A DNA stretch of 64,000 bases, taken from Neoluteolibacter marinus. Its GTDB lineage: Bacteria; Verrucomicrobiota; Verrucomicrobiia; Verrucomicrobiales; Akkermansiaceae. The stretch lies in assembly GCF_014904755.1 (NCBI RefSeq), contig NZ_JACZFQ010000006.1, forward strand, positions 1 to 64,000, read 5' to 3'. This document shows positions 25,997 through 35,179 of this stretch, in pieces; position 1 is the stretch's first letter, and every line of letters starts with the position of its first letter. A program made the translations under genes and the position numbers. The notes under the pieces are model-generated. The model made no database searches and was not told the DNA's origin. It saw only the letters and a list, made by a program, of their open reading frames with translations.

Positions 25997-26054
25997 GGGA
26001 ACCTCTCGCAGGTTCCCCGTCAATCCACGCCGCGCCCGCCACAAGCGGGCGCGG
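25997..26054 (+). terminator. Two perfect hairpins after the first sulfatase gene
   Basis: GGGAACCT (25997-26004) pairs with AGGTTCCC (26010-26017), an 8-bp stem with a 5-nt loop. CCGCGCCCGC (26030-26039) pairs with GCGGGCGCGG (26045-26054), a 10-bp stem with a 5-nt loop. Neither is followed by a good T-tract, so they may be weak terminators or 3'-end stabilisers that set sulfatase expression apart from the genes downstream. Confidence 0.55.
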
Positions 26055-26189
26055 CCTGCTTCACCACCAAGGAAGTCGTCCCGGCTTCCGCTCCCCTTCC
26101 AAGTCCTCCGGCGGGATCATGGAAAGGCCTCGTCGAGATGAGCTGACGCTCTCTCCACTCCGCCGGATGTTCCGAAAACCAGCCATCGC

Positions 26190-26945
26190 ATGAAGACCCT
26201 CGTTTTCCGAATGGCAGCGACGTTCCGCCTGCTGCTCCCGGCCGTATCGGTGGCCATGGCCCTGCTTCCGGTGCTCGCGCTGATCCAGCCCGCCGCGGGC
26301 GAGGAAGCACCGCCCGTCACCGCCATCGACATCCTGTTGGAGCCGGACGCCACCATGCTCAAGCACGCGGCGGCCAACAACGAACGCCTGCGCAAGGTTT
26401 ACCCCGCGGGTTTCGCCCTCGACGAAGCGCACAGCCCGCACATCACCCTGCTGCAGTGCTTCGTCCGCACCGCGGATCTCGACAAGGTCTACGACGCGGC
26501 CGGCAAGGTCCTCGCGGATGCCGGAGTCGCCTCGATGAAGCTGGAGGCCTTCAAATACTACTACGCCCCGGCCGATGAGAAAACGGGCGTGGCCGGGATC
26601 TGCGCCAAGCCGACGGATGCCATCGTGAAACTCCAGGCGGACATCATCACCGCCGTCAAACCGTTCACGGTGGAAACCGCCACTGTCAGCGCCTTCTCGG
26701 CCCCCCACCCGAGCCCCGATCTGGACCAGGCGCTGATCGACTACGTTTCCACCTTCGACCCGAAGATGTCCGGCAAGAACTTCAACCCGCACGTCAGCAC
26801 CGGCGTCGCGCCCAAGGACTACATCGAGAAGATGATGGCCGAGCCCTTCGACAACTTCACCTTCTCGCCCGCTGGCGCGGCCGTCTATCAACTCGGGCCC
26901 TTCGGCGCTGCGGCGAGGAAGCTCAAGCAATGGGAGTTCAAGTGA
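26190..26945 (+). CDS. Exported 2H phosphoesterase-like protein
   Basis: This 251-residue protein has a signal peptide or N-terminal membrane anchor (about 10-38). It contains two His-x-Thr/Ser motifs at the spacing expected for the 2H phosphoesterase/2'-5' RNA ligase-like fold: His84-Ile-Thr86 in SPHITLLQ, and His201-Val-Ser203 in FNPHVSTG. In that family the two His-x-Thr/Ser motifs form the catalytic pair that opens cyclic phosphates or cleaves phosphodiesters. Export is unusual, because characterised members act on RNA or nucleotides in the cytosol. It ends 32 bp before the amidohydrolase start, so the two are co-transcribed. The substrate is unknown. Confidence 0.7.
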   Translation: MKTLVFRMAATFRLLLPAVSVAMALLPVLALIQPAAGEEAPPVTAIDILLEPDATMLKHAAANNERLRKVYPAGFALDEAHSPHITLLQCFVRTADLDKVYDAAGKVLADAGVASMKLEAFKYYYAPADEKTGVAGICAKPTDAIVKLQADIITAVKPFTVETATVSAFSAPHPSPDLDQALIDYVSTFDPKMSGKNFNPHVSTGVAPKDYIEKMMAEPFDNFTFSPAGAAVYQLGPFGAAARKLKQWEFK

Positions 26946-26977
26946 ACCTGCACACTCCCGCCACGAAGTCCACCGCC

Positions 26978-28939
26978 ATGAAAACGACCTCCATCCTGGC
27001 AGCCACGGCCCTCTCGATTCCGCTGCTCCAGGCCCAAACCTCCTCCCTCCAGGACGTTGGTGGAGCCTCTTGGAAGGAACTCCCGGCCATCACGATCTAT
27101 CCGGCCAGGGAGGTCGTCACGCTCGACCCGGACCGCCCGATCGCCAAGGCGGTCGCGGTGGTGGGCGACCGCATTCTCGCCACGGGCGATGTGGAATCGC
27201 TCAAGCAACGGGCAGGGGAGCAGGAGTTCCGGATCGACGAGACCTTTGCCGACAAGGTGATCGTCCCGGGGTTCCTCGCCCAGCACGACCACCCGGTCCT
27301 GACCGCCCTGACGATGGCGTCCGAGATTCTCGCCATCGAGGACTGGGTGCTGCCGGAGAAAACCATCCCGGCGGTGAAGGACAAGGATGACTTCATGAAG
27401 CGCCTCGCTGAAGCGGAAAAGGCGTTGGAAGACCCCAAGGAACCCCTGGTCACCTGGGGCTACCACCCGGCCTTTTACGGTCCCATCAACCGCGAGCAAC
27501 TCAACGGGATCAGCAAGACCCGACCGGTGGTGGTATGGGCGCGTTCCTGCCACGAGTTCATTCTCAACGACGCTGCGCTGCAGGCCGCCGGCATCACCCG
27601 GGAAGTGATGAATGGCTGGTCGAAGTCGCAGCAGGAGCAGTCGAGCTTCGAGGAGGGCCACTTCTGGGAACAGGGCATGTTCGCCGCCTTGGCCACCAAC
27701 CTCGCGACCATTGTCGTTACCCCGGAGAAGCTCCAGGCCGGGCTCGAGATCGCCCGCGACTTCATGCACTCGAAGGGCATCACCTTCGGCAATGAGCCCG
27801 GCGGCATCCTCGTGAAGCCGGTGCAGGATGGCGTCAACGCCGTCTTCTCGCAGCCCACCATGCCCTTCCGCTGGACCTTCATGGTGGATGGCAAGACCCT
27901 GTGCGACAAGTACGACGACGATGCGCAGGTACTTGAGGAATCCGCCAAGGTCGCGTCCTGGTACCACGGCATGACGAGCCAAGCCCCCAAGATGGTGAAG
28001 CTCTTTGCCGACGGTGCCATTTACTCCCAGTTGATGGTCGTCCGTGAGCCCTATCTCGACGGCCACAAGGGCGAATGGATGACCGATCTGGAGGTCTTCC
28101 AGCGCGCCTTCCGCATCTACTGGGATGCCGGCTATCAGATCCACATCCACGTCAATGGCGATGCCGGACTCGACCGGGTGCTGGACACCCTGGAGACGAA
28201 CCTTCGTCGGAATCCACGTTTCGACCACCGGATGACCGTCGTCCACTTCGCTGTCAGCGCGAAGGACCAGGTCGAGCGCATCAAGCGACTCGGCGCCATC
28301 GTCAGCGGCAACCCATACTACGTGCGGGCCCTCGCGGACAACTACAGCGAGGTCGGGCTCGGCCCCGAGCGGGCCGACCAGATGGTCCGCATGGGCGACG
28401 TGGAGCGTCTCGGCATCTCCTTCTCCTACCACTCCGACATGCCCATGGCACCGGCGGATCCGCTCTTCCTGATGTGGTGCGGCGTGACCCGCCAGACCAC
28501 CTCGGGACGTGTGGCCGCGCCCGACCAGCGCGTCAGCCGCGAGGCCGCCCTGCGCGCCGTCACCCTCGATGCCGCCTATTCACTGAAGATGGAGAACGAA
28601 CTCGGCAGCATCGTCACGGGCAAGTTGGCCAATTTCACCATCCTCGACGACAACCCCGTCACCTGCGACGCGGACGCGATCAAGGATATCGCCGTCTGGG
28701 GAACGGTCCATGAGGGCCGCGTCCTTCCGGTTGCCGAGAGAAAGGACGGTGGCGAAACCGCCGCCGCATCGCGAACGACCGGGTTCGCATCCGCTGCACC
28801 CTCGCCTCACCTCGTTTTGCAAGCCGCCGAGACGGACGGACACGACCATGACCACGCCTCCGGCTGCTGCAGTTGCCGGGTCAACCGGGCCCTCGTGGCC
28901 GCGATGTTCAGGGATCCGTCCACGCCACCCGCCCGCTGA
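26978..28939 (+). CDS. Exported amidohydrolase (YtcJ-like) with His/Cys-rich tail
   Basis: The ATG at 26978 (MKTTSILAATALSIPLLQAQ) gives 653 residues with a clean signal peptide; a start at 26930 would overlap the previous gene. The TIM-barrel amidohydrolase of the YtcJ group is marked by DKVIVPGFLAQHDHP (metal-binding His103 and His105), IHIHVNGDAG, MTVVHFAVS, SYHSDMPMAP and the C-terminal TGKLANFTILDDNPVT. The group hydrolyses amide or ester bonds of small molecules with one or two metals. An odd extension follows, ending GHDHDHASGCCSCRVN, which looks metal-binding and is not part of the usual fold. It sits between two exported hydrolases in the array. Confidence 0.88.
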   Translation: MKTTSILAATALSIPLLQAQTSSLQDVGGASWKELPAITIYPAREVVTLDPDRPIAKAVAVVGDRILATGDVESLKQRAGEQEFRIDETFADKVIVPGFLAQHDHPVLTALTMASEILAIEDWVLPEKTIPAVKDKDDFMKRLAEAEKALEDPKEPLVTWGYHPAFYGPINREQLNGISKTRPVVVWARSCHEFILNDAALQAAGITREVMNGWSKSQQEQSSFEEGHFWEQGMFAALATNLATIVVTPEKLQAGLEIARDFMHSKGITFGNEPGGILVKPVQDGVNAVFSQPTMPFRWTFMVDGKTLCDKYDDDAQVLEESAKVASWYHGMTSQAPKMVKLFADGAIYSQLMVVREPYLDGHKGEWMTDLEVFQRAFRIYWDAGYQIHIHVNGDAGLDRVLDTLETNLRRNPRFDHRMTVVHFAVSAKDQVERIKRLGAIVSGNPYYVRALADNYSEVGLGPERADQMVRMGDVERLGISFSYHSDMPMAPADPLFLMWCGVTRQTTSGRVAAPDQRVSREAALRAVTLDAAYSLKMENELGSIVTGKLANFTILDDNPVTCDADAIKDIAVWGTVHEGRVLPVAERKDGGETAAASRTTGFASAAPSPHLVLQAAETDGHDHDHASGCCSCRVNRALVAAMFRDPSTPPAR

Positions 28940-28962
28940 CGCTCGGGCCCTCCCCCACCGCC

Positions 28963-31401
28963 ATGAAAACCAGACATCCGATGAAAACCAATCCATGGAT
29001 CGCGGCCCGTGCCGCCATCGCAGGCCTCGCGTTCTGCGCGGCCATCAACAGCCATCTCCTCGCGCAGGAGGTGCTCCCCGCTCCGCCGCCGCCCTTCAAG
29101 GGCAGCATCGGGCTGAGCGTGAAAGATTCGAAGTCGGACTTTCCCGAAATGGTGAAAGCTCCGGAAGGAGCCCCCAACGTCGTGGTCATCCTGCTGGATG
29201 ACGTCGGCTACGGCGCCGCCTCGACGTTCGGCGGCCCCTGCAACACTCCCGTGCTCGATCGCCTGGCGAAAGGCGGCCTGCGCTACACGCGGTTCCATAC
29301 CACCGCGTTGTGCTCGCCGACCCGGGCCGCGCTGCTCACCGGGCGCAATCACCACTCGGTTCATACCGCGTGCATCATGGAAGGCGGCACCGGTTTCCCG
29401 GGCTATGACACCGTCATGGGCAAGGACACCGCGACCGTCGCGGAAGTGCTCAAACAAAAAGGCTGGAACACGTCGTGGTTCGGCAAGGACCACAACGTGC
29501 CGGACTGGCAGAGCAGCCAGGCGGGCCCCTTCGATCTCTGGCCGACCGGGCTCGGCTTCGAGCACTTCTACGGCTTCATCGGCGGCGATTGCAATCAGTG
29601 GCGCCCGAACGTCACCGAAGGCACCAAGCCGATCGACCCCTACATCGGCAACCCGGATTACAACTTCGACTACGACATGGCCGACCAGGCCATCAAGTGG
29701 GTCCGCAACCAGAAGGTCGTCGCCAAGGACAAGCCGTTCTTCCTCTACTACGCGCCGGGAGCGACTCACGCGCCGCACCACCCGAAGAAGGAGTGGATCG
29801 CCAAATACAAGGGCAAGTTCGACCAAGGCTGGAACAAGGTCCGCGAAGAGACCTTCGCGCGGCAGAAGGAACTCGGCGTGATCCCGGCGGACGCCAAGCT
29901 GACCCCCGCGCCCGACTCGATCCCGGTCTGGGACACGCTCGACGCCGACCAGAAGAAGCTCTATGCCCGCTTCATGGAGGTCTACGCCGGCTACCTCGAG
30001 CAGACCGACTACAACGTCGGCCGCGTGCTCGACGCGATCGACCAGCTGGGCGAGACCGAGAACACGCTGGTGTTCTACATCGTCGGCGACAACGGCGCGA
30101 GCGCCGAGGGCAGCTTGCAAGGCCTCGCCAACGAGATGACCTTCTTCAACGGCCTCAAGGAGGACATCAAGGACCTCCTCGCCAAGGAGGACGACATCGG
30201 CACCTGGAAGACCTTCAACCACTATCCGGTCGGCTGGGCCCACGCGATGTGCACGCCATTCCAGTGGACCAAGCAGATCGCCTCGCACCTCGGTGGTGTC
30301 CGCAATCCGATGGTCGTTTCCTGGCCGGCGAAGATCAAGGATGGCGGCGGCGTCCGCAGCCAGTTCCATCACATCATCGACATTTCGCCGACCATCCTCC
30401 AGGTCTCGGGCCTGGAACAACCGTCGTCGGTCAACGGCGTGGCCCAGAAGCCGATCGAAGGGGTCAGCATGGCCTATTCATTCGGCGACGCGAAGGCGCC
30501 ATCGACCCATCAAACGCAGTACTTCGAAATGCTCGGCAACCGCGGCATCTACCACAACGGCTGGTGGGCCTGCACCACCCCGGTGCTGCCGCCGTGGGAC
30601 CCCTCCGCCTCGGATGCGGATCCGATCACCGGCTACAATTGGGAACTCTACAACATCAACGACGACTTCTCCCAGGCCAACGACCTTGCGGAGGCGGAAC
30701 CTGAGAAGCTGAAGCTGCTGCAAACCGCGTTCTACGCCGAGGCGGCGAAATACGACGTCCTGCCCATCGACAACAGCAAGACGACCCGCATGGACCCGTC
30801 CAACCGTCCGAGCCTCACCCGCGGACGCAACAGCTTCACCTACTACGAAGGCCAGATCCGCATGCCGGAAGGCGCGGTTCCCGACGTGAAGAACAAGTCG
30901 TTCACCATCACCACCGAGGTCGAACTCCCGAAGGGTGATGAAAGCGGAGTCATTCTCACCCAGGGTGGCCTGTTCGGCGGCTACGCGCTGATGTTCGACA
31001 AGGGCAAGCCCGTCTTCCACTACAACCTCGCCAACATCGAGCACACCAACATCGCGGCGAAGGAAGCGCTCGCCCCCGGCAAACACAAGATCGTCGTCGA
31101 CTTCGAATACGACGGCGGCGGGGTCGGCAAGGGCGGCACCGCCACCGTCACGGCGGGCGGCAAGGAAGTGGCCAAGGGCAAGATCGAGCGCACCACGCCG
31201 ATCCGCTTCTCGCTCGATGAAGGCATGGACGTCGGCGAGGACACCGGCACCCCGGTCTCCCTCGACTACGATGTGCCTCACAAATTCACCGGCCACTTCG
31301 AGACGGTGACCATCGACCTCAAACCCGGCGCCACCGCGGACGCCAAGGCCGCCGACGAGGCCAACCAGATCGCCGCCGAGCGGAAAGCGATCCGCGACTG
31401 A
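28963..31401 (+). CDS. Exported large type I arylsulfatase (AtsA-like), C-S-P-T-R active site
   Basis: The start is ATG at 28963 or, equally plausible, 28981, giving 812 or 806 residues. A signal peptide is present (AARAAIAGLAFCAAINSHLLA). Sulfatase motifs are VVVILLDDVGYG (metal ligands), LCSPTRAALLTGR with the formylglycine cysteine (Cys117 from the first start), WFGKDHNVPDW, YYAPGATHAPHH and VGDNGAS. After the catalytic domain (about 65-600) comes a C-terminal beta-rich domain (about 660-810) with RFSLDEGMDVGEDTGTPVS, typical of the roughly 780-residue AtsA-like sulfatases. It is separate in sequence from the 507-residue sulfatase of this array, so the two probably act on different sulfate esters. 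Confidence 0.93.
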   Translation: MKTRHPMKTNPWIAARAAIAGLAFCAAINSHLLAQEVLPAPPPPFKGSIGLSVKDSKSDFPEMVKAPEGAPNVVVILLDDVGYGAASTFGGPCNTPVLDRLAKGGLRYTRFHTTALCSPTRAALLTGRNHHSVHTACIMEGGTGFPGYDTVMGKDTATVAEVLKQKGWNTSWFGKDHNVPDWQSSQAGPFDLWPTGLGFEHFYGFIGGDCNQWRPNVTEGTKPIDPYIGNPDYNFDYDMADQAIKWVRNQKVVAKDKPFFLYYAPGATHAPHHPKKEWIAKYKGKFDQGWNKVREETFARQKELGVIPADAKLTPAPDSIPVWDTLDADQKKLYARFMEVYAGYLEQTDYNVGRVLDAIDQLGETENTLVFYIVGDNGASAEGSLQGLANEMTFFNGLKEDIKDLLAKEDDIGTWKTFNHYPVGWAHAMCTPFQWTKQIASHLGGVRNPMVVSWPAKIKDGGGVRSQFHHIIDISPTILQVSGLEQPSSVNGVAQKPIEGVSMAYSFGDAKAPSTHQTQYFEMLGNRGIYHNGWWACTTPVLPPWDPSASDADPITGYNWELYNINDDFSQANDLAEAEPEKLKLLQTAFYAEAAKYDVLPIDNSKTTRMDPSNRPSLTRGRNSFTYYEGQIRMPEGAVPDVKNKSFTITTEVELPKGDESGVILTQGGLFGGYALMFDKGKPVFHYNLANIEHTNIAAKEALAPGKHKIVVDFEYDGGGVGKGGTATVTAGGKEVAKGKIERTTPIRFSLDEGMDVGEDTGTPVSLDYDVPHKFTGHFETVTIDLKPGATADAKAADEANQIAAERKAIRD

Positions 31402-31478
31402 CACCGGAGAGACTCCACTCCATTCGCCCTGGCGAGGACCTTCGCGGTCGTCTCCAGGGTCAAATCCATCAAGCAATC

Positions 31479-32450
31479 ATGAAACGAAACCTCATCCCAC
31501 TCCTTGCGGCACTCATCGCCACCGCATCTGCCGACCCGCTCCCCTCGTGGAACCCGGGACCGGCCAAGCAGTCCGTCATCGACTTCGTCGAAAAGGTCTC
31601 CGACAGCTCGAGCAAGGACTTCGTGCCGGTCGCCGAGCGCATCGCGGTGTTCGACAACGACGGCACCCTGTGGTGCGAAACCCCGCTCCCGCCCCAGGCC
31701 TTCTACGCCTTCGCCGAGGTCGAGCGGCTGCTGCCCGAGAATCCAGAGTGGAAGGACAACCCCGCGATCCAGGCGCTGCAGAAGAAGGACTTCGGCCCCT
31801 TGCTGGCGGACCACTACAAGGGCCTGCTCGACATCATCGCGAAATCCCACGCCGATCGAACACCCGAGCAGTTTTCCGAAGGGGTGACGAACTGGCTGGA
31901 AACCGCGAAGCATCCGAAGTTCGGCATGGCCTACAACCAGACGATCTATCAGCCAATGCTCGAGGTGCTCAGCTACCTGCGCGACCACGGCTTCAAGACC
32001 TACATCGTCTCCGGCGGCGGCCAGGACTTCATGCGGGTCTTCTCTGACAAGACCTACGGCATCATCCCCGAGCAGGTCATCGGCACCTACAGCTCGGCGA
32101 CCTTTGAAATGAAGGATGGCAAGCCGGTCCTTACCAAGGGCATGGACAACCTCTTCATCGACGACAAGGCCGGCAAACCCGAGGCCATCCACCGCTTCAT
32201 CGGCCGCAAGCCGATCGCCTGCTTCGGCAACAGCGACGGCGACCAGGCGATGCTCGAATACACCACCATCGGCAACCCGCGGCCGAGCTTGGGCCTGATC
32301 GTCCACCACACCGATGCCGAACGGGAGTATGCCTACGACGCCAAACCGATCGCCAGCGGCAAACTCGTCACCGGCCTCGAGGCGGCGAAGGAGCACGGCT
32401 GGACGGTGGTCGACATGAAGAGCGACTGGAAGACCGTCTTTCCCGAATAA
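31479..32450 (+). CDS. Exported HAD-superfamily phosphatase, copy A
   Basis: This is a 323-residue protein with a short signal peptide (KRNLIPLLAALIATASA). The haloacid dehalogenase motifs are complete: the nucleophile and acid/base in AVFDNDGTLW (Asp59, Asp61), motif II in TYIVSGGGQDF, a candidate motif III lysine in KAGKPEAIHR, and motif IV in FGNSDGDQAML. A large helical cap lies between motifs I and II. It probably removes phosphate from a small exported compound. It is nearly identical to copy B at 42214-43197, at both protein and nucleotide level over long stretches. It follows the large sulfatase by 77 bp. Confidence 0.9.
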   Translation: MKRNLIPLLAALIATASADPLPSWNPGPAKQSVIDFVEKVSDSSSKDFVPVAERIAVFDNDGTLWCETPLPPQAFYAFAEVERLLPENPEWKDNPAIQALQKKDFGPLLADHYKGLLDIIAKSHADRTPEQFSEGVTNWLETAKHPKFGMAYNQTIYQPMLEVLSYLRDHGFKTYIVSGGGQDFMRVFSDKTYGIIPEQVIGTYSSATFEMKDGKPVLTKGMDNLFIDDKAGKPEAIHRFIGRKPIACFGNSDGDQAMLEYTTIGNPRPSLGLIVHHTDAEREYAYDAKPIASGKLVTGLEAAKEHGWTVVDMKSDWKTVFPE

Positions 32451-32530
32451 CTCGTCCTCGTCCCTCGTACTCGTTCTCGTCCTCGATCGCCATATCGACG
32501 ACGAGGGACGACAACGAGAACGAGGACGAT
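32451..32530. repeat. Palindromic CTCGT-type intergenic repeat
   Basis: Immediately after the HAD stop codon, a run built from CTCGTCCTCGTC and CTCGTTCTCGTC words (about 32451-32489) is answered by ACGAGGGACGACAACGAGAA-type words (about 32494-32530). The arms are imperfect reverse complements of about 36 bp. The resulting hairpin could end or stabilise the transcript before the DUF3604 gene. The simple-sequence character suggests a mobile or slippage-made palindromic element, not a conventional terminator. Confidence 0.7.
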
Positions 32531-32561
32531 CCACCATTCCACCTCTCCCCGAACCACCGCC

Positions 32562-34466
32562 ATGAAAGCACTCCCTTATCTCGTCCTGCTGTCCATTCTT
32601 CCAGCAGTCTCCCAGGACGCCGGGGCTCCTTCGAAGGAGTCGCTTGAAAGGACCCAGTCGAAGCGTCCCTACTCGCCCTACGCCGACAGGAGTTTCCCCT
32701 CGCGTCCCTTCTTTGGCGACACCCATCTGCACACCGGCTTCTCGATGGATGCCGGCGCCTTCGGTTGCACCCTGACGCCACGCGACGCGCTTCGCTTCGC
32801 ACGGGGCGAGCAGGTCACGGCTTCCAGCGGCCAGCCCGCGAAGCTTTCGCGTCCCCTGGACTTCCTGGTCGTCGCCGACCACTCGGACAACATGGGCTTC
32901 TTCCCCGATCTCTTCGCGGGCAAACCCGAGATCCTTGCCCAGCCGATGGGCCGCAAGTGGTACGACATGATCCGCGACGGCAAAGGCGCGGAAGCCGCCC
33001 TCGATATCATCGGCCAGTTCTCCCAGGGCACCTTTCCCGAGGAGCTCATGTACGCGCCCGGCAGTCTCCCGTACAAGAACGCCTGGCAGGAAACCATCGA
33101 CGCCGCCGAACACTACAACGAACCCGGACGCTTCACCGCCTTCATCGGCTATGAATGGACCTCGCTCGACAAGGGCAACAACCTGCACCGCAACGTCATC
33201 TTCCGCGACGACGGCGACAAGGCGAGTCAGGTCGTCCCCTTCACCTGCACCCCGCCCATGGGCAGCAACAATCCGCGCGACCTGTGGAAATGGATGGCCT
33301 CCTACGAGGAAAAAACCGGCGGCAGCGTGCTCGCCATCGCCCACAACGGCAACCTTTCCAACGGCACCATGTTCCCCCTGGTCGAATCCTTCGGCAAGAA
33401 GCTCGATGCCAACTACGCCGAGGAACGCGCGAGATGGGAGCGCCTCTACGAGGTCACCCAGACCAAGGGCGACGGCGAAGCCCATCCCTTCCTCTCGCCC
33501 AACGACGAGTTCGCCGACTTCGAAACCTGGGACAAGGGAAACCTCGACGGCAGCGAAGCCAAGACCAACGGCATGCTGGCCGGCGAATACGCCCGCTCGG
33601 CCCTCAAGAGTGGCCTCAAGCTCCAGACCGAGCTCGGCACCAATCCTTACAAGTTCGGCCTGGTCGGCAGCAGCGATGCCCACACCGGCCTCGCCGCGAT
33701 GGAGGAGGAGAACTTCTTCGGCAAGACCACTCCCCAGGAACCGAGCCCCGAGCGCATGCTCGCCAAGTTCATGAGCAACCCGAAGACCGGGGTCACCATC
33801 TACGACTGGGAAGTCGGTGCTTCCGGCTATGCCGCCGTCTGGGCCGATGAGAACACCCGGGCCTCGATCTGGGATGCCATGCAACGCAAGGAAACCTACG
33901 CGACCACCGGCTCGCGCATGATCGTGCGCTTCTTCGGCGGTTGGGACTTCGAGGAGGCCGACGCCCATACCCGCAACCCCGCCTTCGCAGGCTATGCCAA
34001 GGGAGTGCCGATGGGGGGAGATCTATCGGCCGCGCCCGCTGGCAAGTCCGCCACCTTCATCGTCGCGGCACTCAAGGATCCCATCGGGGCCAACCTCGAC
34101 CGCATCCAGGTGGTCAAGGGATGGTTGGATGCCAGCGGCGAGCTGCAGGAGAAGGTGTTCGACGCGGTCTGGAGCGGAGACCGCCAGCCCGGTGCCGATG
34201 GAAAAGTCCCGGCGGTCGGGAGCACGGTCGACGTGGAGAATGCCACCTGGACCAACACCATCGGCTCACCCGAGCTGATCACCGTCTGGAAGGACCCCGA
34301 CTTCGATCCGAAACTGAAGGCGTTCTACTACCTTCGGGTCCTTGAAATCCCGACGCCCCGGTGGACGGCCTACGACGCCAAGCGGCTCGGCTCCAAGCCT
34401 CTCGAGGGAACCCGCATGACCCTGCAGGAACGCGCCTACACCAGCCCGATTTGGTATAACCCATAA
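32562..34466 (+). CDS. Exported DUF3604 protein, copy A (PHP-like metal-dependent hydrolase)
   Basis: This is a 634-residue DUF3604 protein with a signal peptide (KALPYLVLLSILPAVS). The family resembles PHP-type metal-dependent phosphoesterases: PFFGDTHLHTGFSMDAG carries His55 and His57, VVADHSDNMGFF gives Asp-His, IAHNGNLSNG a further His, and GSSDAHTGLAAM the late Asp and His. The C-terminal part (about 430-634) is beta-rich and ends with the family's YTSPIWYNP. The precise reaction is unknown; hydrolysis of a phosphate or similar ester is likely. It is a paralogue of the gene at 35180, with a DUF308 membrane gene between them. Confidence 0.92.
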   Translation: MKALPYLVLLSILPAVSQDAGAPSKESLERTQSKRPYSPYADRSFPSRPFFGDTHLHTGFSMDAGAFGCTLTPRDALRFARGEQVTASSGQPAKLSRPLDFLVVADHSDNMGFFPDLFAGKPEILAQPMGRKWYDMIRDGKGAEAALDIIGQFSQGTFPEELMYAPGSLPYKNAWQETIDAAEHYNEPGRFTAFIGYEWTSLDKGNNLHRNVIFRDDGDKASQVVPFTCTPPMGSNNPRDLWKWMASYEEKTGGSVLAIAHNGNLSNGTMFPLVESFGKKLDANYAEERARWERLYEVTQTKGDGEAHPFLSPNDEFADFETWDKGNLDGSEAKTNGMLAGEYARSALKSGLKLQTELGTNPYKFGLVGSSDAHTGLAAMEEENFFGKTTPQEPSPERMLAKFMSNPKTGVTIYDWEVGASGYAAVWADENTRASIWDAMQRKETYATTGSRMIVRFFGGWDFEEADAHTRNPAFAGYAKGVPMGGDLSAAPAGKSATFIVAALKDPIGANLDRIQVVKGWLDASGELQEKVFDAVWSGDRQPGADGKVPAVGSTVDVENATWTNTIGSPELITVWKDPDFDPKLKAFYYLRVLEIPTPRWTAYDAKRLGSKPLEGTRMTLQERAYTSPIWYNP

Positions 34467-34529
34467 ACAACAACTAACAGGAAGAAGTCGCCCGAGGCAA
34501 CGTCCCCAAGAACCCAGAGGCAAACGACC

Positions 34530-35126
34530 ATGAACACCGAACATCCACAGCCGATCCGTCTGGCAGCCTCCCGCGCCGTGGGGGCGGTGTGGTGGTGTTT
34601 CCTGATCCGGGGACTGCTCATTCTGGCAGCGGGGGTCTTCATGCTGTTCCAGCCGGACCTGACCCTCGTCGCCCTCGCCCAAGTGATCGCGGTGCTCGTG
34701 AGCATCGACGGCATTCTTGCCTTCGCTGCGGCGTTCAGCGGACAAGCGGAGTCGCGCTTCTGGTCCGTCATCCGCGGTGGCCTTCTGTTAGCGGCCGGGT
34801 TGTTTGTCTTTCTTCAGCCGGCTCTGGTCTCCACGGCCGCCATCAAGACGGTGTTCTTCATCGTGGCGCCCTTCGTCATCCTCAGCGGAGTGCTCGAGAT
34901 CAAAAGCGCCTTCAGCGGAAACGAGAGTTCATCCGAAGATCAAGGCAGTTGGATCAGTGGTCTTCTGACGACAATCTTCGGGATCCTCCTGATTCTGGGT
35001 CCCATATTCTTCGGTGAGTTGATCGTGCGCGTCCTCGGCGTCGTCGCCATCCTGATAGGTATCGTGCTCCTGTTTCTCGCCATGAAATTCCGCAAGCTCA
35101 GGAACCGGATTGCGGAGGGATCATGA
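34530..35126 (+). CDS. HdeD-like membrane protein (DUF308)
   Basis: This protein of 198 residues has six predicted membrane helices in pairs (for example FLIRGLLILAAGVFMLFQPD, ALAQVIAVLVSIDGILAFAA, GLLLAAGLFVFLQPALVST, VFFIVAPFVILSGVLEI, LLTTIFGILLILGPIFF and VLGVVAILIGIVLLFLAM). The repeated G-h-h-h-F-x-P-element pattern is typical of the HdeD/DUF308 family, associated with acid resistance in enterobacteria but of unknown action elsewhere. It lies between the two DUF3604 genes on the same strand, so a membrane role tied to those hydrolases is possible (inference). Confidence 0.85.
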   Translation: MNTEHPQPIRLAASRAVGAVWWCFLIRGLLILAAGVFMLFQPDLTLVALAQVIAVLVSIDGILAFAAAFSGQAESRFWSVIRGGLLLAAGLFVFLQPALVSTAAIKTVFFIVAPFVILSGVLEIKSAFSGNESSSEDQGSWISGLLTTIFGILLILGPIFFGELIVRVLGVVAILIGIVLLFLAMKFRKLRNRIAEGS

Positions 35127-35179
35127 ACCCGTTCTAACACCCCTTATGTCAATGCCATCATCCCAACTCAATAAAGACC

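Noticed and set aside
31278-33968. 896-codon minus-strand frame across the HAD and DUF3604 genes
   Set aside because: It crosses two well-supported genes and an intergenic palindrome, which no real gene here would do.
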